Assembly (NCBI GenBank): GCA_964635875.1
Contig: CAZWRK010000001.1
Coordinates: forward strand, 59,027-123,026
Length of the DNA stretch: 64,000 nt
Source of the DNA: CAZWRK01 sp964635875
GTDB lineage: Bacteria; Pseudomonadota; Gammaproteobacteria; Burkholderiales; Aquaspirillaceae
Direction: 5' to 3'
Under the pieces are notes generated by a model. That model searched no databases, was not told where the DNA came from, and saw only the letters and a list, made by a program, of their open reading frames with translations. The first letter of the stretch is position 1; each line of letters starts with the position of its first letter. This document shows, piece after piece, positions 30,265 to 38,425 of this stretch. A program made the translations under genes and the position numbers.

Positions 30265-31041
30265 TTAACCTAAGAACTTCCCCTCGCCAATATCGCGATA
30301 AGTGTCAAACAGGCAGTGCGTGGCCAAGCAGTCGAAAGCCGCGGTGTGATTTAGCCCCTGCTGGAGTTGGTATCGTTCCGCAAGCCGGTACTTGGGAATG
30401 CAGATACCATCCAACGACCATTTCACATTGAACGGCGGCGATGCCACGCGGCGAGCCCACTCGAAGATCGTGTCGTTAGCCCACGGCACACGATTCTGGC
30501 GGGAAGCCTTTTCCACGAGCCCGGTATCCACCATACAGTTGTGGGGCCACTGGATCGACCGGCCGCCGTGGAAGCGGGCGAACAGGGCGTCCAGCATCTT
30601 CCGGTCGTACGTGATGATGTTGTGCCCGACCAGCAGCTCGCCGCGTTCCAGCGCGTCGTTGAAGAAGCCGAAGATGTTCTCAACGGCCTCGGGAGCAGGG
30701 ATACCGCGTTCTTTGAGCATGTCGACGGTAAAACGGTAATTCAGACCCCGTTCGGCCATCTTAGCGCGAACAGCCTCCATGCGGGCTGCGAGCCACTCTT
30801 CGGTGATACCGTAGTGCCCAATCCAGTTGATCAGCACAGAGTCGTTGTCTCGCGACTGACGGCCACGGGTGATATGCCAGCCGTACTCGACGATCAGGTC
30901 GAGCGTCGGATCAATGCCGGTGGTTTCCGTATCGAAGACGATGTAGTCGTCGGGATAGCTGTTCCAAAGCGGGCAAGCACCGGCCGGGTGCGGCCCGAAC
31001 CAGTGACGCATGATCTGCGCGGTAACAGCTAATTCCGACAT
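30265..31041 (-). CDS. DnaQ-like 3'-5' exonuclease
   Basis: 258 residues with all DEDDh motifs: VFDTETTG (D37, E39), LLVGHNIITYD (D146), HTAAFDC (H232, D237). It would remove nucleotides from the 3' end of DNA, and may proofread or process ends. I chose ATG at 31041 (GGGAG upstream). The polymerase has its own exonuclease domain, so this is probably a separate enzyme. Confidence 0.8.
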   Translation of the reverse strand: MSELAVTAQIMRHWFGPHPAGACPLWNSYPDDYIVFDTETTGIDPTLDLIVEYGWHITRGRQSRDNDSVLINWIGHYGITEEWLAARMEAVRAKMAERGLNYRFTVDMLKERGIPAPEAVENIFGFFNDALERGELLVGHNIITYDRKMLDALFARFHGGRSIQWPHNCMVDTGLVEKASRQNRVPWANDTIFEWARRVASPPFNVKWSLDGICIPKYRLAERYQLQQGLNHTAAFDCLATHCLFDTYRDIGEGKFLG

Positions 31042-31090
31042 GCAGAAATCTCCCTGGTAGTCTTCCGTGGCGGGGATGCCCCGCAAGGGT

Positions 31091-31717
31091 TCAGTCTTCG
31101 GACCCGCCGCGTTCGCGGCGATCGCGTTCACGTTCAATCTGTCCACGTTTCTCCGTCTCAAGCACTTCGAGACGCTCGCGTTGTTGTTCCAGCTTCGTCG
31201 ACATCGCGGCAACGCGATGACGCAGATATTCCAGCTCCGCTTCGTCGGGGACTGCCGGAATATCAGTATAGCCGCCCTGCCGGGCGACTTCGCGACCGCA
31301 CGAGATCATGCGGGCCACGTCTTCGGCGGCCGGCGTCTCGTCGCCGACGATGGTGACACGGCGAACGGCGTAGAACCACGCTCCGGTCAGGATGCGACCG
31401 ATCGAGGCGAACACGACGTCTTGGACCACCGACGGCAGATCGGCGAAGCCGGACAGCTTCAACGCGTCCAGCGGGTTGGTGATTCCGCTCGTGTAGACGA
31501 ACGTCCGCTGGGCTTCGACGAACTTGACCGCCGCCTCGCCAAGCTGTTCCTGGTCAATACGGTGCTCTTCCAGCAACTCCCGCACGTGCGGCAACTGGTT
31601 TTCGGTGTCCAGCGCCGTGAACGCGGCCATCATGACCGTCGGCGTAATGTGCGCCAGGTCACGTTCAGGGTTGTACATCGGACCGTCGCTGCCACGCGGG
31701 CGGTAGTCGAGAGACAT
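31091..31717 (-). CDS. Unknown protein with C-terminal coiled coil (208 aa)
   Basis: An alpha-helical first part is followed by a long charged heptad-like helix (residues about 160-205, EYLRHRVAAMSTKLEQQRER and on) that probably makes it oligomeric. ATG at 31717. It sits between the exonuclease and the Nudix gene. Function unknown. Confidence 0.6.
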   Translation of the reverse strand: MSLDYRPRGSDGPMYNPERDLAHITPTVMMAAFTALDTENQLPHVRELLEEHRIDQEQLGEAAVKFVEAQRTFVYTSGITNPLDALKLSGFADLPSVVQDVVFASIGRILTGAWFYAVRRVTIVGDETPAAEDVARMISCGREVARQGGYTDIPAVPDEAELEYLRHRVAAMSTKLEQQRERLEVLETEKRGQIERERDRRERGGSED

Positions 31718-31719
31718 CG

Positions 31720-32379
31720 TTACCTCAGTTTGAGCATTTGGTCGAAGACCATGGCCGACCAGTTTTCCATCCGGTCGCGGACCTTGGTCAGCTGGTCGTA
31801 AGTGCGGAAACGCCCGCCCCTGTAGACCTTTTCCTTCAGCTTGAGCCGAGCGTTCACCAGCTGAATCAGGTACACCACGCCCAGATGGACTTGGCCGACC
31901 TGATCCTGGTCGTCGTTCAGCAAGCCGAGGTACGTTGTTGTAAGGATGCCGGCGCCGAGGTCAACCTCTTCGTTGATCTCGCGGTGCATCGCTTGCTCGA
32001 ACGCGGCGAAAGATTCGGTGGCCGAGCCGTCGATCGGATTGATGTGACCGCCGATGCCGATGCTGAACTTGCCGTGCAGCCGCTTCTCGCCAGCCTTGGG
32101 CGTTCGCTGATACGAGAAAATGACCGGCCCGACGTCGCTACCGGCCCGGAACACGACGTACGGGATCAGCTGCTTCAGGTCGGTATTGGTTTCGGCCGCC
32201 TCGCGTTCCGTGTAGTACGGCTTGGCAGTACCGATCAATTCTTTCAGCTCGCCGTCGCCGCGGGTGCTCATACGGAGCCCGGCGATTTTCCCGCAGACGT
32301 CTTCGAAGGTCTTTCGCTGGATGACGAGAATATCTTCGGCGGGTTTGGCTTTCTTATTTTTTGCGGCGGACTTGGACAT
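31720..32379 (-). CDS. Nudix hydrolase
   Basis: 219 residues. The Nudix region is G110-GHINPIDGSATESFAAFEQAM with REINEE at 133-138, the signature for hydrolysing nucleoside diphosphates linked to another group X. Its spacing is longer than usual because of an insertion. Residues 72-110 hold the preceding strands. Substrates could be oxidised dNTPs, capped RNA ends, NAD or dinucleotides. It may act with the thymidylate kinase on nucleotide pools. Confidence 0.8.
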   Translation of the reverse strand: MSKSAAKNKKAKPAEDILVIQRKTFEDVCGKIAGLRMSTRGDGELKELIGTAKPYYTEREAAETNTDLKQLIPYVVFRAGSDVGPVIFSYQRTPKAGEKRLHGKFSIGIGGHINPIDGSATESFAAFEQAMHREINEEVDLGAGILTTTYLGLLNDDQDQVGQVHLGVVYLIQLVNARLKLKEKVYRGGRFRTYDQLTKVRDRMENWSAMVFDQMLKLR

Positions 32380-33217
32380 TGCGAAGGGCCTCTTTGCGCG
32401 TACACAGGACGCAGTGATCTTTGTTGGGCTCGAAGGGTGCCTGCGGGTTGGCACACGCCGGACATTCCTTGAGCACGTAGGTGTGGTAATGGGTGCCGGC
32501 GACGCACTGATCGTAGCCGACGGCACATTGGTGACAAGCATGCCGGAAACCGCGCGGGCACGGGTACTTCACCTTGTGCCGGTGGTCGAGAATCTTCTTG
32601 TTGTATTCGAGGAAGTTGCTCGGGCAATCGACACGATGGAAGAACGGCTTCTCGGTCGACCGTGCCGCCTCGATCAGCCCGATGATGCGGAGTTGGCTGA
32701 ACTCCGTCGTATCCAAAAACGGGCGGGGACCGTCGTTCCAGGTGAAGCCGACCCGCTTGGTCAACGCCTGCATGACGCCGCGCGACCAGAACTTCTCGAT
32801 CGCCAGCGAGCAGGGTCGCCCTGCTAGCACCCGGAAGATGACGTTGTAGCCGACCTTGCCCGAACGGGCTCGTGTCGGCGTCACGTGCAGAATCTGCATC
32901 GGTACCCACTCGTCGACCGGCTGGCGGACCCAGGGGCTCACGACTTGCCGGGACTTGAGCAGCGTGACGTTGCCGGCAATCCGCCAGGACCACGGCTTGC
33001 AGAGCTTGTCCGTGAGTACCAAAGGAACGAGCTGCCGAACGGTCTCGTAGAGGGTATCTACGACAATTCCGTCCGGCAGCTCGGCCAATAACGCATTCAC
33101 CAGTTCGTCGATCACCGGACCATCAACCGTCAGACCGAACCTCGGATAGAACACACGAGTGTTGAGTCGGTCGCGCAGTTCAAGGATTTTGGTGATGCTG
33201 AAACTTGGCGCGTTCAC
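32354..33217 (-). CDS. Zinc-finger-rich protein (287 aa)
   Basis: The C-terminal third holds eight cysteines (C220, C228, C231, C238, C252, C255, C269, C272) and several His, suggesting two zinc sites. The N-terminal part is helical, with a Val/Arg/Trp-rich middle. It could be a nucleic-acid-binding adaptor. It overlaps the Nudix start. No family is recognised. Confidence 0.6.
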   Translation of the reverse strand: MNAPSFSITKILELRDRLNTRVFYPRFGLTVDGPVIDELVNALLAELPDGIVVDTLYETVRQLVPLVLTDKLCKPWSWRIAGNVTLLKSRQVVSPWVRQPVDEWVPMQILHVTPTRARSGKVGYNVIFRVLAGRPCSLAIEKFWSRGVMQALTKRVGFTWNDGPRPFLDTTEFSQLRIIGLIEAARSTEKPFFHRVDCPSNFLEYNKKILDHRHKVKYPCPRGFRHACHQCAVGYDQCVAGTHYHTYVLKECPACANPQAPFEPNKDHCVLCTRKEALRNVQVRRKK

Positions 33218-33225
33218 GGGCTGGC

Positions 33226-33318
33226 CTACTTCGAGGCCTTGCGTGCGTCGCGAGCCTTAGCGGCCGGCTTAGCGGCAGCCTTGGGAGCAGCTTTCTTCGA
33301 CTTCGTGGACTTCGCCAT
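33226..33318 (-). CDS. Lys/Ala-rich histone-tail-like peptide (30 aa)
   Basis: ATG at 33318 is preceded by AGGAGATTCGACC, a strong ribosome binding site. The peptide MAKSTKSKKAAPKAAAKPAA continues KARDARKASK and has ten lysines in 30 residues, like the tail of histone H1 or bacterial H1-like proteins. It could bind DNA or RNA non-specifically, or help compact packaged DNA. Confidence 0.6.
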   Translation of the reverse strand: MAKSTKSKKAAPKAAAKPAAKARDARKASK

Positions 33319-33353
33319 GGTCGAATCTCCTCTCAAAATGGGTTTGGGTTTCC

Positions 33354-33797
33354 TTACCGTTGTCGCTCGTCAATGAGCTCCCGCAGGTCATCCGCGGTCA
33401 TAACTTCGCTGTACTCGTCTTCCACCACGCGAAGAAATTCGTCGCCGGGGAGGCGGTACAGTGTTTCAAACACGTCGTCGACATCAATGCCGACGACCGG
33501 CAGCTGAGGTGTGACGCTCGTCTCGCCGACGATCGCCTTCAGCTTGGCCATTGCTGCGGACATCGTATCTATCGAGATACCAAGTTGCAAGCCGCGAGCA
33601 ATGGCGACGGTGAAGTAATGCATGAAGCGATGCAGCGCCAACGAGTCGACGCCGTCGACTGCGAATGCATCCGTGGTGATCTCGCCGAGGGGCTTCTGGT
33701 CATCGCCGTTCTGAAGTACGACGGCGAGCACCTGCTCGTCCGGTCGGTCCAGGTCGCCGTCGATGACGCGCAGCCCCTGCTTGTGCGTTCCATCCAT
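33354..33797 (-). CDS. Unknown protein (147 aa)
   Basis: Acidic alpha/beta protein (MDGTHKQGLRVIDGDLDRPD ... DDVFETLYRLPGDEFLRVVE). A copy of the 16-bp element ends just before its ATG. It is separated by 35 bases from the histone-tail-like peptide. No family is recognised. Confidence 0.55.
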   Translation of the reverse strand: MDGTHKQGLRVIDGDLDRPDEQVLAVVLQNGDDQKPLGEITTDAFAVDGVDSLALHRFMHYFTVAIARGLQLGISIDTMSAAMAKLKAIVGETSVTPQLPVVGIDVDDVFETLYRLPGDEFLRVVEDEYSEVMTADDLRELIDERQR

Positions 33798-33812
33798 GTT
33801 CTTATTAACTGG
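33797..33812 (+). repeat. Dispersed TGTT-N6-AAC element
   Basis: TGTTCTTATTAACTGG. On the minus strand it holds the TAA of 33805-34173 and reads directly into the ATG of 33354-33797. Confidence 0.6.
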
Positions 33813-34173
33813 CTTGCGGCTGGGCGACCTTCGCCGCGGCCTTGGCCTGCTCTTCCTGATAGGCGATGGAAGTTTCCGTAACCAACGAGACCTGCCGCCA
33901 CAGGTTCAGGATGTCGTCCGCACCCTGGGCCGTTGCCACGGCCAGTTGGTCGAGCAGCGTGGCCGGCGGCGGCGCCGGCAAGAACGTGACCTGCCCTTGG
34001 ATTTCTGCGGTGATGTTCAGTTGTACGAGCAATTCCTGGGGCAACTGCGCGGCCTGCTCGTACGGCAGCACCAGCTCGTACATCCGGTGAGCCGCCTGAT
34101 AGTTGTTCTCGGCCGTTTCGAGCTGCAGCAACAGTTGCTGCAACTGCTCACGCAGTTCGACGATCTTCGACAT
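33805..34173 (-). CDS. Coiled-coil protein (122 aa)
   Basis: Start ATG at 34173 has GAGGAG upstream. The N-terminal 50 residues form a Gln/Leu/Glu heptad pattern (ELREQLQQLLLQLETAENNY), a likely coiled coil. The C-terminus is Ala/Gln-rich. Function unknown. Confidence 0.6.
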   Translation of the reverse strand: MSKIVELREQLQQLLLQLETAENNYQAAHRMYELVLPYEQAAQLPQELLVQLNITAEIQGQVTFLPAPPPATLLDQLAVATAQGADDILNLWRQVSLVTETSIAYQEEQAKAAAKVAQPQAS

Positions 34174-34175
34174 GA

Positions 34176-34553
34176 CTACTCCTCGGTGAATCCGAAACCA
34201 AGCCAGACCCGCAAGCACTGACCGCGTCCCGGGATATCCACTTGTTCAATCGGCGTACCGATCGCGATGTGGAGCTTACGGGGCGGTTTCGGCAGCCAGC
34301 CGGCAACAGCAAAAGCAAGACTGAACGCAAACGCCATCGCCATCTCGGGCGACGTGCTGGTGACGTACGGGAACAGGCTGATGAGCACCTTATCCTGCTG
34401 GCGGTAATACTCCCACGTCGGCCGCCGCTTCACGTCGAGCGGCGTCTCGGGGACGAACCAGATTTCGCCCTTCCCGCGATCGATGATGCAGACGGGGTTG
34501 TCGCCGGCGGCCTTGCAGGCGTCGATATCGATCAGCGTGTGCGTAACTTCCAT
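34176..34553 (-). CDS. Unknown protein (125 aa)
   Basis: MEVTHTLIDIDACKAAGDNP starts an alpha/beta protein with a hydrophobic segment (AMAFAFSLAFAVAGWLP, about residues 74-90) and a C-terminal beta part. It lies directly after the glycosyltransferase gene. It may be weakly membrane-associated. No family is recognised. Confidence 0.55.
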   Translation of the reverse strand: MEVTHTLIDIDACKAAGDNPVCIIDRGKGEIWFVPETPLDVKRRPTWEYYRQQDKVLISLFPYVTSTSPEMAMAFAFSLAFAVAGWLPKPPRKLHIAIGTPIEQVDIPGRGQCLRVWLGFGFTEE

Positions 34554-34555
34554 GT

Positions 34556-35263
34556 CTACGTCCCGGGTGATTTGGAGCGGACGTAGTTTACGCCAAGCCA
34601 CGTTTCGTCATAGCCCCGGCGGGGCGATTTTGATTCGCGGCCTTCCGCATCGGCGTTGATCGCGACGCCCAGTCGGTTGTTCGTCAGCTGGAAGCCCTGC
34701 TGCCGGAGCAGCTCTCCCAGCATGACGTCGCCGCCCCGATGTTTGAGCACCGGGGGCGGCCAGTTGTTGTCGAGCAAGATTTGCGAGCGGATGACCCAAA
34801 AGCCGCCGGTACAGAACTTCGGCACGTAGCCGTCGCGGACGGGTTCCCCCGTGTACCAAGGCTGATCTTCGACCCAGTCCGCCTGTCCGCCGCGAAAGGC
34901 CTGCTTGTACACGGCCCCGACCATATCGACACCGCGAGACAGCACGGATTCGACCAGGGCGTACCAGCCGGAATCGCGGACAAACGAATCGTCATCGAAC
35001 CAAGCCATGTACGTATCGAGCGGTTTGGCGTCGATCAGCCGCCGCATCATCGGGTACTTGCAGATGTTCTCGTCGGAACTCTCGACCAGCACCTCGTGGT
35101 AAATGGACGCGAAGTCAGACACGAGCGCGCGAGTCCGTTCGCTGCACGCATTCATGCCGATCCGCAGGTCGCCGATCTGGTGGATGTAACCCTCAAGCGA
35201 CGACAAACAGCGGTCGGCAAGATGCGGATAGTCTCCATACAGGAGAACGCACGTGGTTAGCAC
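34556..35263 (-). CDS. Glycosyltransferase, GT-A (family 2-like)
   Basis: 235 residues with the metal-binding acidic motif FDDDSF at 89-94 and the opening TTCVLLYGDYPHLADRCLSS, typical of family 2. It also has KFCTGGFWVIRSQ, where GT2 enzymes contact the acceptor. It would transfer a sugar from an NDP-sugar. A GTG start at 35263 overlaps the stop of 35257-35790. It may cooperate with the GT-B protein at 17630 and the HldE-like enzyme. Confidence 0.65.
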   Translation of the reverse strand: MLTTCVLLYGDYPHLADRCLSSLEGYIHQIGDLRIGMNACSERTRALVSDFASIYHEVLVESSDENICKYPMMRRLIDAKPLDTYMAWFDDDSFVRDSGWYALVESVLSRGVDMVGAVYKQAFRGGQADWVEDQPWYTGEPVRDGYVPKFCTGGFWVIRSQILLDNNWPPPVLKHRGGDVMLGELLRQQGFQLTNNRLGVAINADAEGRESKSPRRGYDETWLGVNYVRSKSPGT

Positions 35264-35790
35264 TGGGTAGCAGCTCCCTTGAGAACCTGGGCGTAAATCA
35301 TCTCCGGGTTCATCGTGAGGAGCTTGGCCAGCTTCTCCGCATGCGGCTGCAAGGCCGTGCCCTTGGCGTAGGCCCCGCGAAGGTTGTCGATCAACTGCAT
35401 CGCCTCATGGCACGCGGCCGGTGTGTCGAAGCACAGCCGCAGCGAGGGTTTCACGGTGTAACCCGTGAACTCCTCGGCGATGTCGAGTTGCAGCCAATTC
35501 TTCGGACGGGATGCATCACGGTGCAGCAAGCACTGGATGCCGCCGCGGTGTCCGTAGACGAGCAGCAGCCGCGACGCGGCAAGCGTATTCTCGTCTCCGA
35601 AGATGTGGCATTTGTGGGGCGTCGGTACAAACGGGAGGCCGTGGTGATCGTCGACGCCGTCGATCTGGAGTCGGACGAATGCCCGCCAGCCGGCCTTGGC
35701 CCCGCCGGGCTCGCAGGGTGCAACATGCACTTCCAGCGCAGCCGTGACGGGATCGATGACCAGCGGGTATTCGGAGATGGAGTAATTCAT
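35257..35790 (-). CDS. Unknown protein (177 aa)
   Basis: Beta-rich N-terminal half (YPLVIDPVTAALEVHVAPCE, CHIFGDENTLAASRLLLVYG) and a helical C-terminal half. It overlaps the glycosyltransferase start by seven bases, so it may be its partner. No family is recognised. Confidence 0.55.
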   Translation of the reverse strand: MNYSISEYPLVIDPVTAALEVHVAPCEPGGAKAGWRAFVRLQIDGVDDHHGLPFVPTPHKCHIFGDENTLAASRLLLVYGHRGGIQCLLHRDASRPKNWLQLDIAEEFTGYTVKPSLRLCFDTPAACHEAMQLIDNLRGAYAKGTALQPHAEKLAKLLTMNPEMIYAQVLKGAATQC

Positions 35791-35826
35791 AGAAATCCCT
35801 AGCTAGCAGACAGAGACAATCGGCGT

Positions 35827-36726
35827 TCAGGTATTACGGCTTTTGCTGGTGGCCGAAGCCACCGCGGCGGCCGCGCGGGTCTTGGCGGAAGCAGCCGGCT
35901 CAGCTTCCCCGGCACCCGCACCGGTCAGATATTCCAACGTACGTTCGCACATGGCGATCTGCTCTTCGGCAGCCTTTCGCACTTCTTGCATGCGATTGCG
36001 GATCGCCGTCACCCGGCGTTCGGTCTCCTCGGTGAGCGCCGCCTTGGGTTGGTTCATCACGTTGACGAAGATGCTGTGCTTCTCGCCGTTCCAGACCTCC
36101 TTGCTGCGACGGACGAACAGCTCGCTCATTTCGAGCACTTGGGTCATCTGCCCGCTGAGCGTTTTGGGGACCGACAGGGGTCGGCCGCCCGAACGGCGTT
36201 TGCCGTTGTAGTGCTGCACGATGGCGTCGGCAAGCTCGGCCGCGGTCCAGCCGTTATCCCGCGTCCGGTCTTCGAAGTCCCGGCGGAGAGCCGAGTTTTC
36301 GTTCTTGGGATCGATCGAGATCAGGTGGCGTACGTGAGCCCACTGGAACCGCCACTCGGGATGGTTCTTGCTCTTGGTGTCGAGCAGACGGGCCAGATCG
36401 CGACGATCGTACAGCTTGGCGAACGTCATCGCCCGAGACTTGGCGTCGCGCGACGCACCGAAGGCCTGCATCAGCAGGGCCACGGGATCGACGTTCTTGG
36501 CCCGCTGTTCGGACGTCAGGTACTTGTCCGGGTGTTCTTGGACGTCGTTCAGCTCGTTGCCGACATTGAAGTAATACTCCATGGCGGCGACGGCGATTTG
36601 GCTATCTTCCGCTTCCACCTTGTCGAAGACGCTACGCAGAGCGCCGTTCATTTTGGCCAAAGCGGCATTCCGTTGGGCCACTTGGTTGGTCCGTGCCGCA
36701 AGCACGGCAGGGCTAGTTCGTCCCAT
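35827..36726 (-). CDS. Unknown helical protein (299 aa)
   Basis: Predominantly alpha-helical (QRNAALAKMNGALRSVFDKV and on), with a Lys/Arg-rich middle (YNGKRRSGGRPLSVPKTLSG) and an Ala/Lys-rich C-terminal tail. Six bases from the next upstream gene. It could bind nucleic acid. Function unknown. Confidence 0.6.
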   Translation of the reverse strand: MGRTSPAVLAARTNQVAQRNAALAKMNGALRSVFDKVEAEDSQIAVAAMEYYFNVGNELNDVQEHPDKYLTSEQRAKNVDPVALLMQAFGASRDAKSRAMTFAKLYDRRDLARLLDTKSKNHPEWRFQWAHVRHLISIDPKNENSALRRDFEDRTRDNGWTAAELADAIVQHYNGKRRSGGRPLSVPKTLSGQMTQVLEMSELFVRRSKEVWNGEKHSIFVNVMNQPKAALTEETERRVTAIRNRMQEVRKAAEEQIAMCERTLEYLTGAGAGEAEPAASAKTRAAAAVASATSKSRNT

Positions 36727-36732
36727 GCTTCT

Positions 36733-37872
36733 CTACTCCTGGAGATTGATCGAACCGGTAAGAATCGCGTAGGCCACCTGCTCCACGGCCTCACGTCGAG
36801 CAGTGCCGATCTTGAGCCCGCAACGCATCGCGCCGCACACGAGGTCGTATCGCGTACGGAGCGGGAAGCGGTATCCTGATTCGGCCGTGACTTGTACGTC
36901 GGGTTGCTTGTCGGAACCCTGCAGCAGACCTTGCATCACGATCTCGCGGGCAATCGCCCGAGGCATCTTCGCGCGACGAACGCGCGACGTCAGCTGATCG
37001 ATCCGGCGGTCCTGCTGCTTTTGGTTCCGGGGGAGGCCCAACGATTCGTCGGCGCGTTTTGCATGCGTCAGGTAGAACGTCGCGGCCGGGGCCGAGCTGA
37101 TCACCTGCCGAAACATCTCGCACAGTTTGTTATCGAAGTCGCTGCCGGTGTGGACTTGCCGGCGACCGCTGGTTTCGTAGTCGGCCAAAGCGATGCCGTG
37201 TTGGGCATAGACGGCCTGGGTCAGCCGCACGCTGGTGTGCGTGCCTTCGGAGTTGGATCCGTAATAGCCGAGCCAATGGGGAAACGGGGTATTGCGATTG
37301 AGCACGGTGAAGGCCGGATCGGGCTCACGGAGCCAGAGCGACATCTTGCGACCGACGATCTCGGCGGCCAGGAACTTGGCAGGCATGTCCTGGGCCTGCA
37401 GCAGCTCGACGTACCGGCGGTTGGAGAGAAACTGATACGACTGCCCCACGATGCCGTCGATCGTCTTGGTGCCGATGCTGGAAATCATCTGCGACGAATG
37501 AAAGCGCTCGAAGCGGAGTCGCACCAGCGTGTTGAACAGGGAGACCGCCGCCGGAAAGTCGCAGAGCCCCTTCTGCTGCTTCGACTGCCGAATACCGGTC
37601 ATGTCGAGCAGCGTCGTGATCAGCCCGTCGCAGAGCAGCGTCGCGATGCTTTTGAAGCCGCTCCAGCTATAGCGAAAGCCGGCTTTGGTCTGCCCGTCGG
37701 CGTCGAGGAGCAAGTCGTCGGGCGTGCTGATCGTCTGGACGACGCAGTTGTTCTCGGGGCTCTCGAGGAAGTCCATGAACTCGGCATACTGCTGCGTACC
37801 GAAACGCCGAAGCGTCGGCTGCGTGTAGAGCCGGGGCACGGAAATCCGTTCTTTAATGCCAACCGTCGCCAA
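36733..37872 (-). CDS. Unknown protein (379 aa)
   Basis: Well-ordered protein (GRKMSLWLREPDPAFTVLN, YGSNSEGTHTSVRLTQAVYA) with a basic, helical C-terminal third (RRIDQLTSRVRRAKMPRAIA). Its start overlaps the end of 37853-38425 by 20 bases and it sits just downstream of the RecA-like gene, so a role in recombination or DNA handling is possible. No family is recognised. Confidence 0.6.
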   Translation of the reverse strand: MATVGIKERISVPRLYTQPTLRRFGTQQYAEFMDFLESPENNCVVQTISTPDDLLLDADGQTKAGFRYSWSGFKSIATLLCDGLITTLLDMTGIRQSKQQKGLCDFPAAVSLFNTLVRLRFERFHSSQMISSIGTKTIDGIVGQSYQFLSNRRYVELLQAQDMPAKFLAAEIVGRKMSLWLREPDPAFTVLNRNTPFPHWLGYYGSNSEGTHTSVRLTQAVYAQHGIALADYETSGRRQVHTGSDFDNKLCEMFRQVISSAPAATFYLTHAKRADESLGLPRNQKQQDRRIDQLTSRVRRAKMPRAIAREIVMQGLLQGSDKQPDVQVTAESGYRFPLRTRYDLVCGAMRCGLKIGTARREAVEQVAYAILTGSINLQE

Positions 37873-38425
37873 TCCGTTTCAGCATGCGCGGCAGTGTTTC
37901 CAGCACGAAACACTGTTCCGGAACGTCCGTGTCAAAGTAGAACGCCGACCGATCCCGCGGTTTAGGCTGCTCCTGCAAAATCCATGCTGCGTCATGACGC
38001 AGCGTATGCACCACCATCTCACCGTGCTTTATGACCGGGAAGATGATCCCGGCCGCTTCCTGCTCGAGGTCGATTTCGGCTTCCTCGATAAAATCGGTCA
38101 GAGCGTTGAAGATCGGCGACTTGTTGAAGCCGACGAACAACGACGCCATGGCTTTATGAGCCCAGTCGATCTTAGTCGCACGTAACCGGATTGGGAACCG
38201 GGGGTAGTGCTGGTGGAACCACGCCATATCGATCCGGTCGCTAGCTTCGTTTGATAGCGTGTCCCGGCGTAGTTCATGAAGGTTGACCGTGATCCCTGCC
38301 GATTTGAGCAGGGTTTTCACGGTCGTCGCTTCATAGTTTTCCTGCTGTTTGGATCGTTGCTGACCGGCGCGGGCCTCCCCGCCTTCCCGAATCTTTCGCC
38401 AAACGTCGTCGGCATTGAAGGTCAT
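37853..38425 (-). CDS. Unknown protein (190 aa)
   Basis: Charged N-terminus (VWRKIREGGEARAGQQRSKQ) and a mixed domain with FVGFNKSPIFNALTDFIEE and WILQEQPKPRDRSAFYFD. The start overlaps the stop of the RecA-like gene (ATG/TGA), showing coupling to it. Function unknown. Confidence 0.6.
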   Translation of the reverse strand: MTFNADDVWRKIREGGEARAGQQRSKQQENYEATTVKTLLKSAGITVNLHELRRDTLSNEASDRIDMAWFHQHYPRFPIRLRATKIDWAHKAMASLFVGFNKSPIFNALTDFIEEAEIDLEQEAAGIIFPVIKHGEMVVHTLRHDAAWILQEQPKPRDRSAFYFDTDVPEQCFVLETLPRMLKRIGDGWH

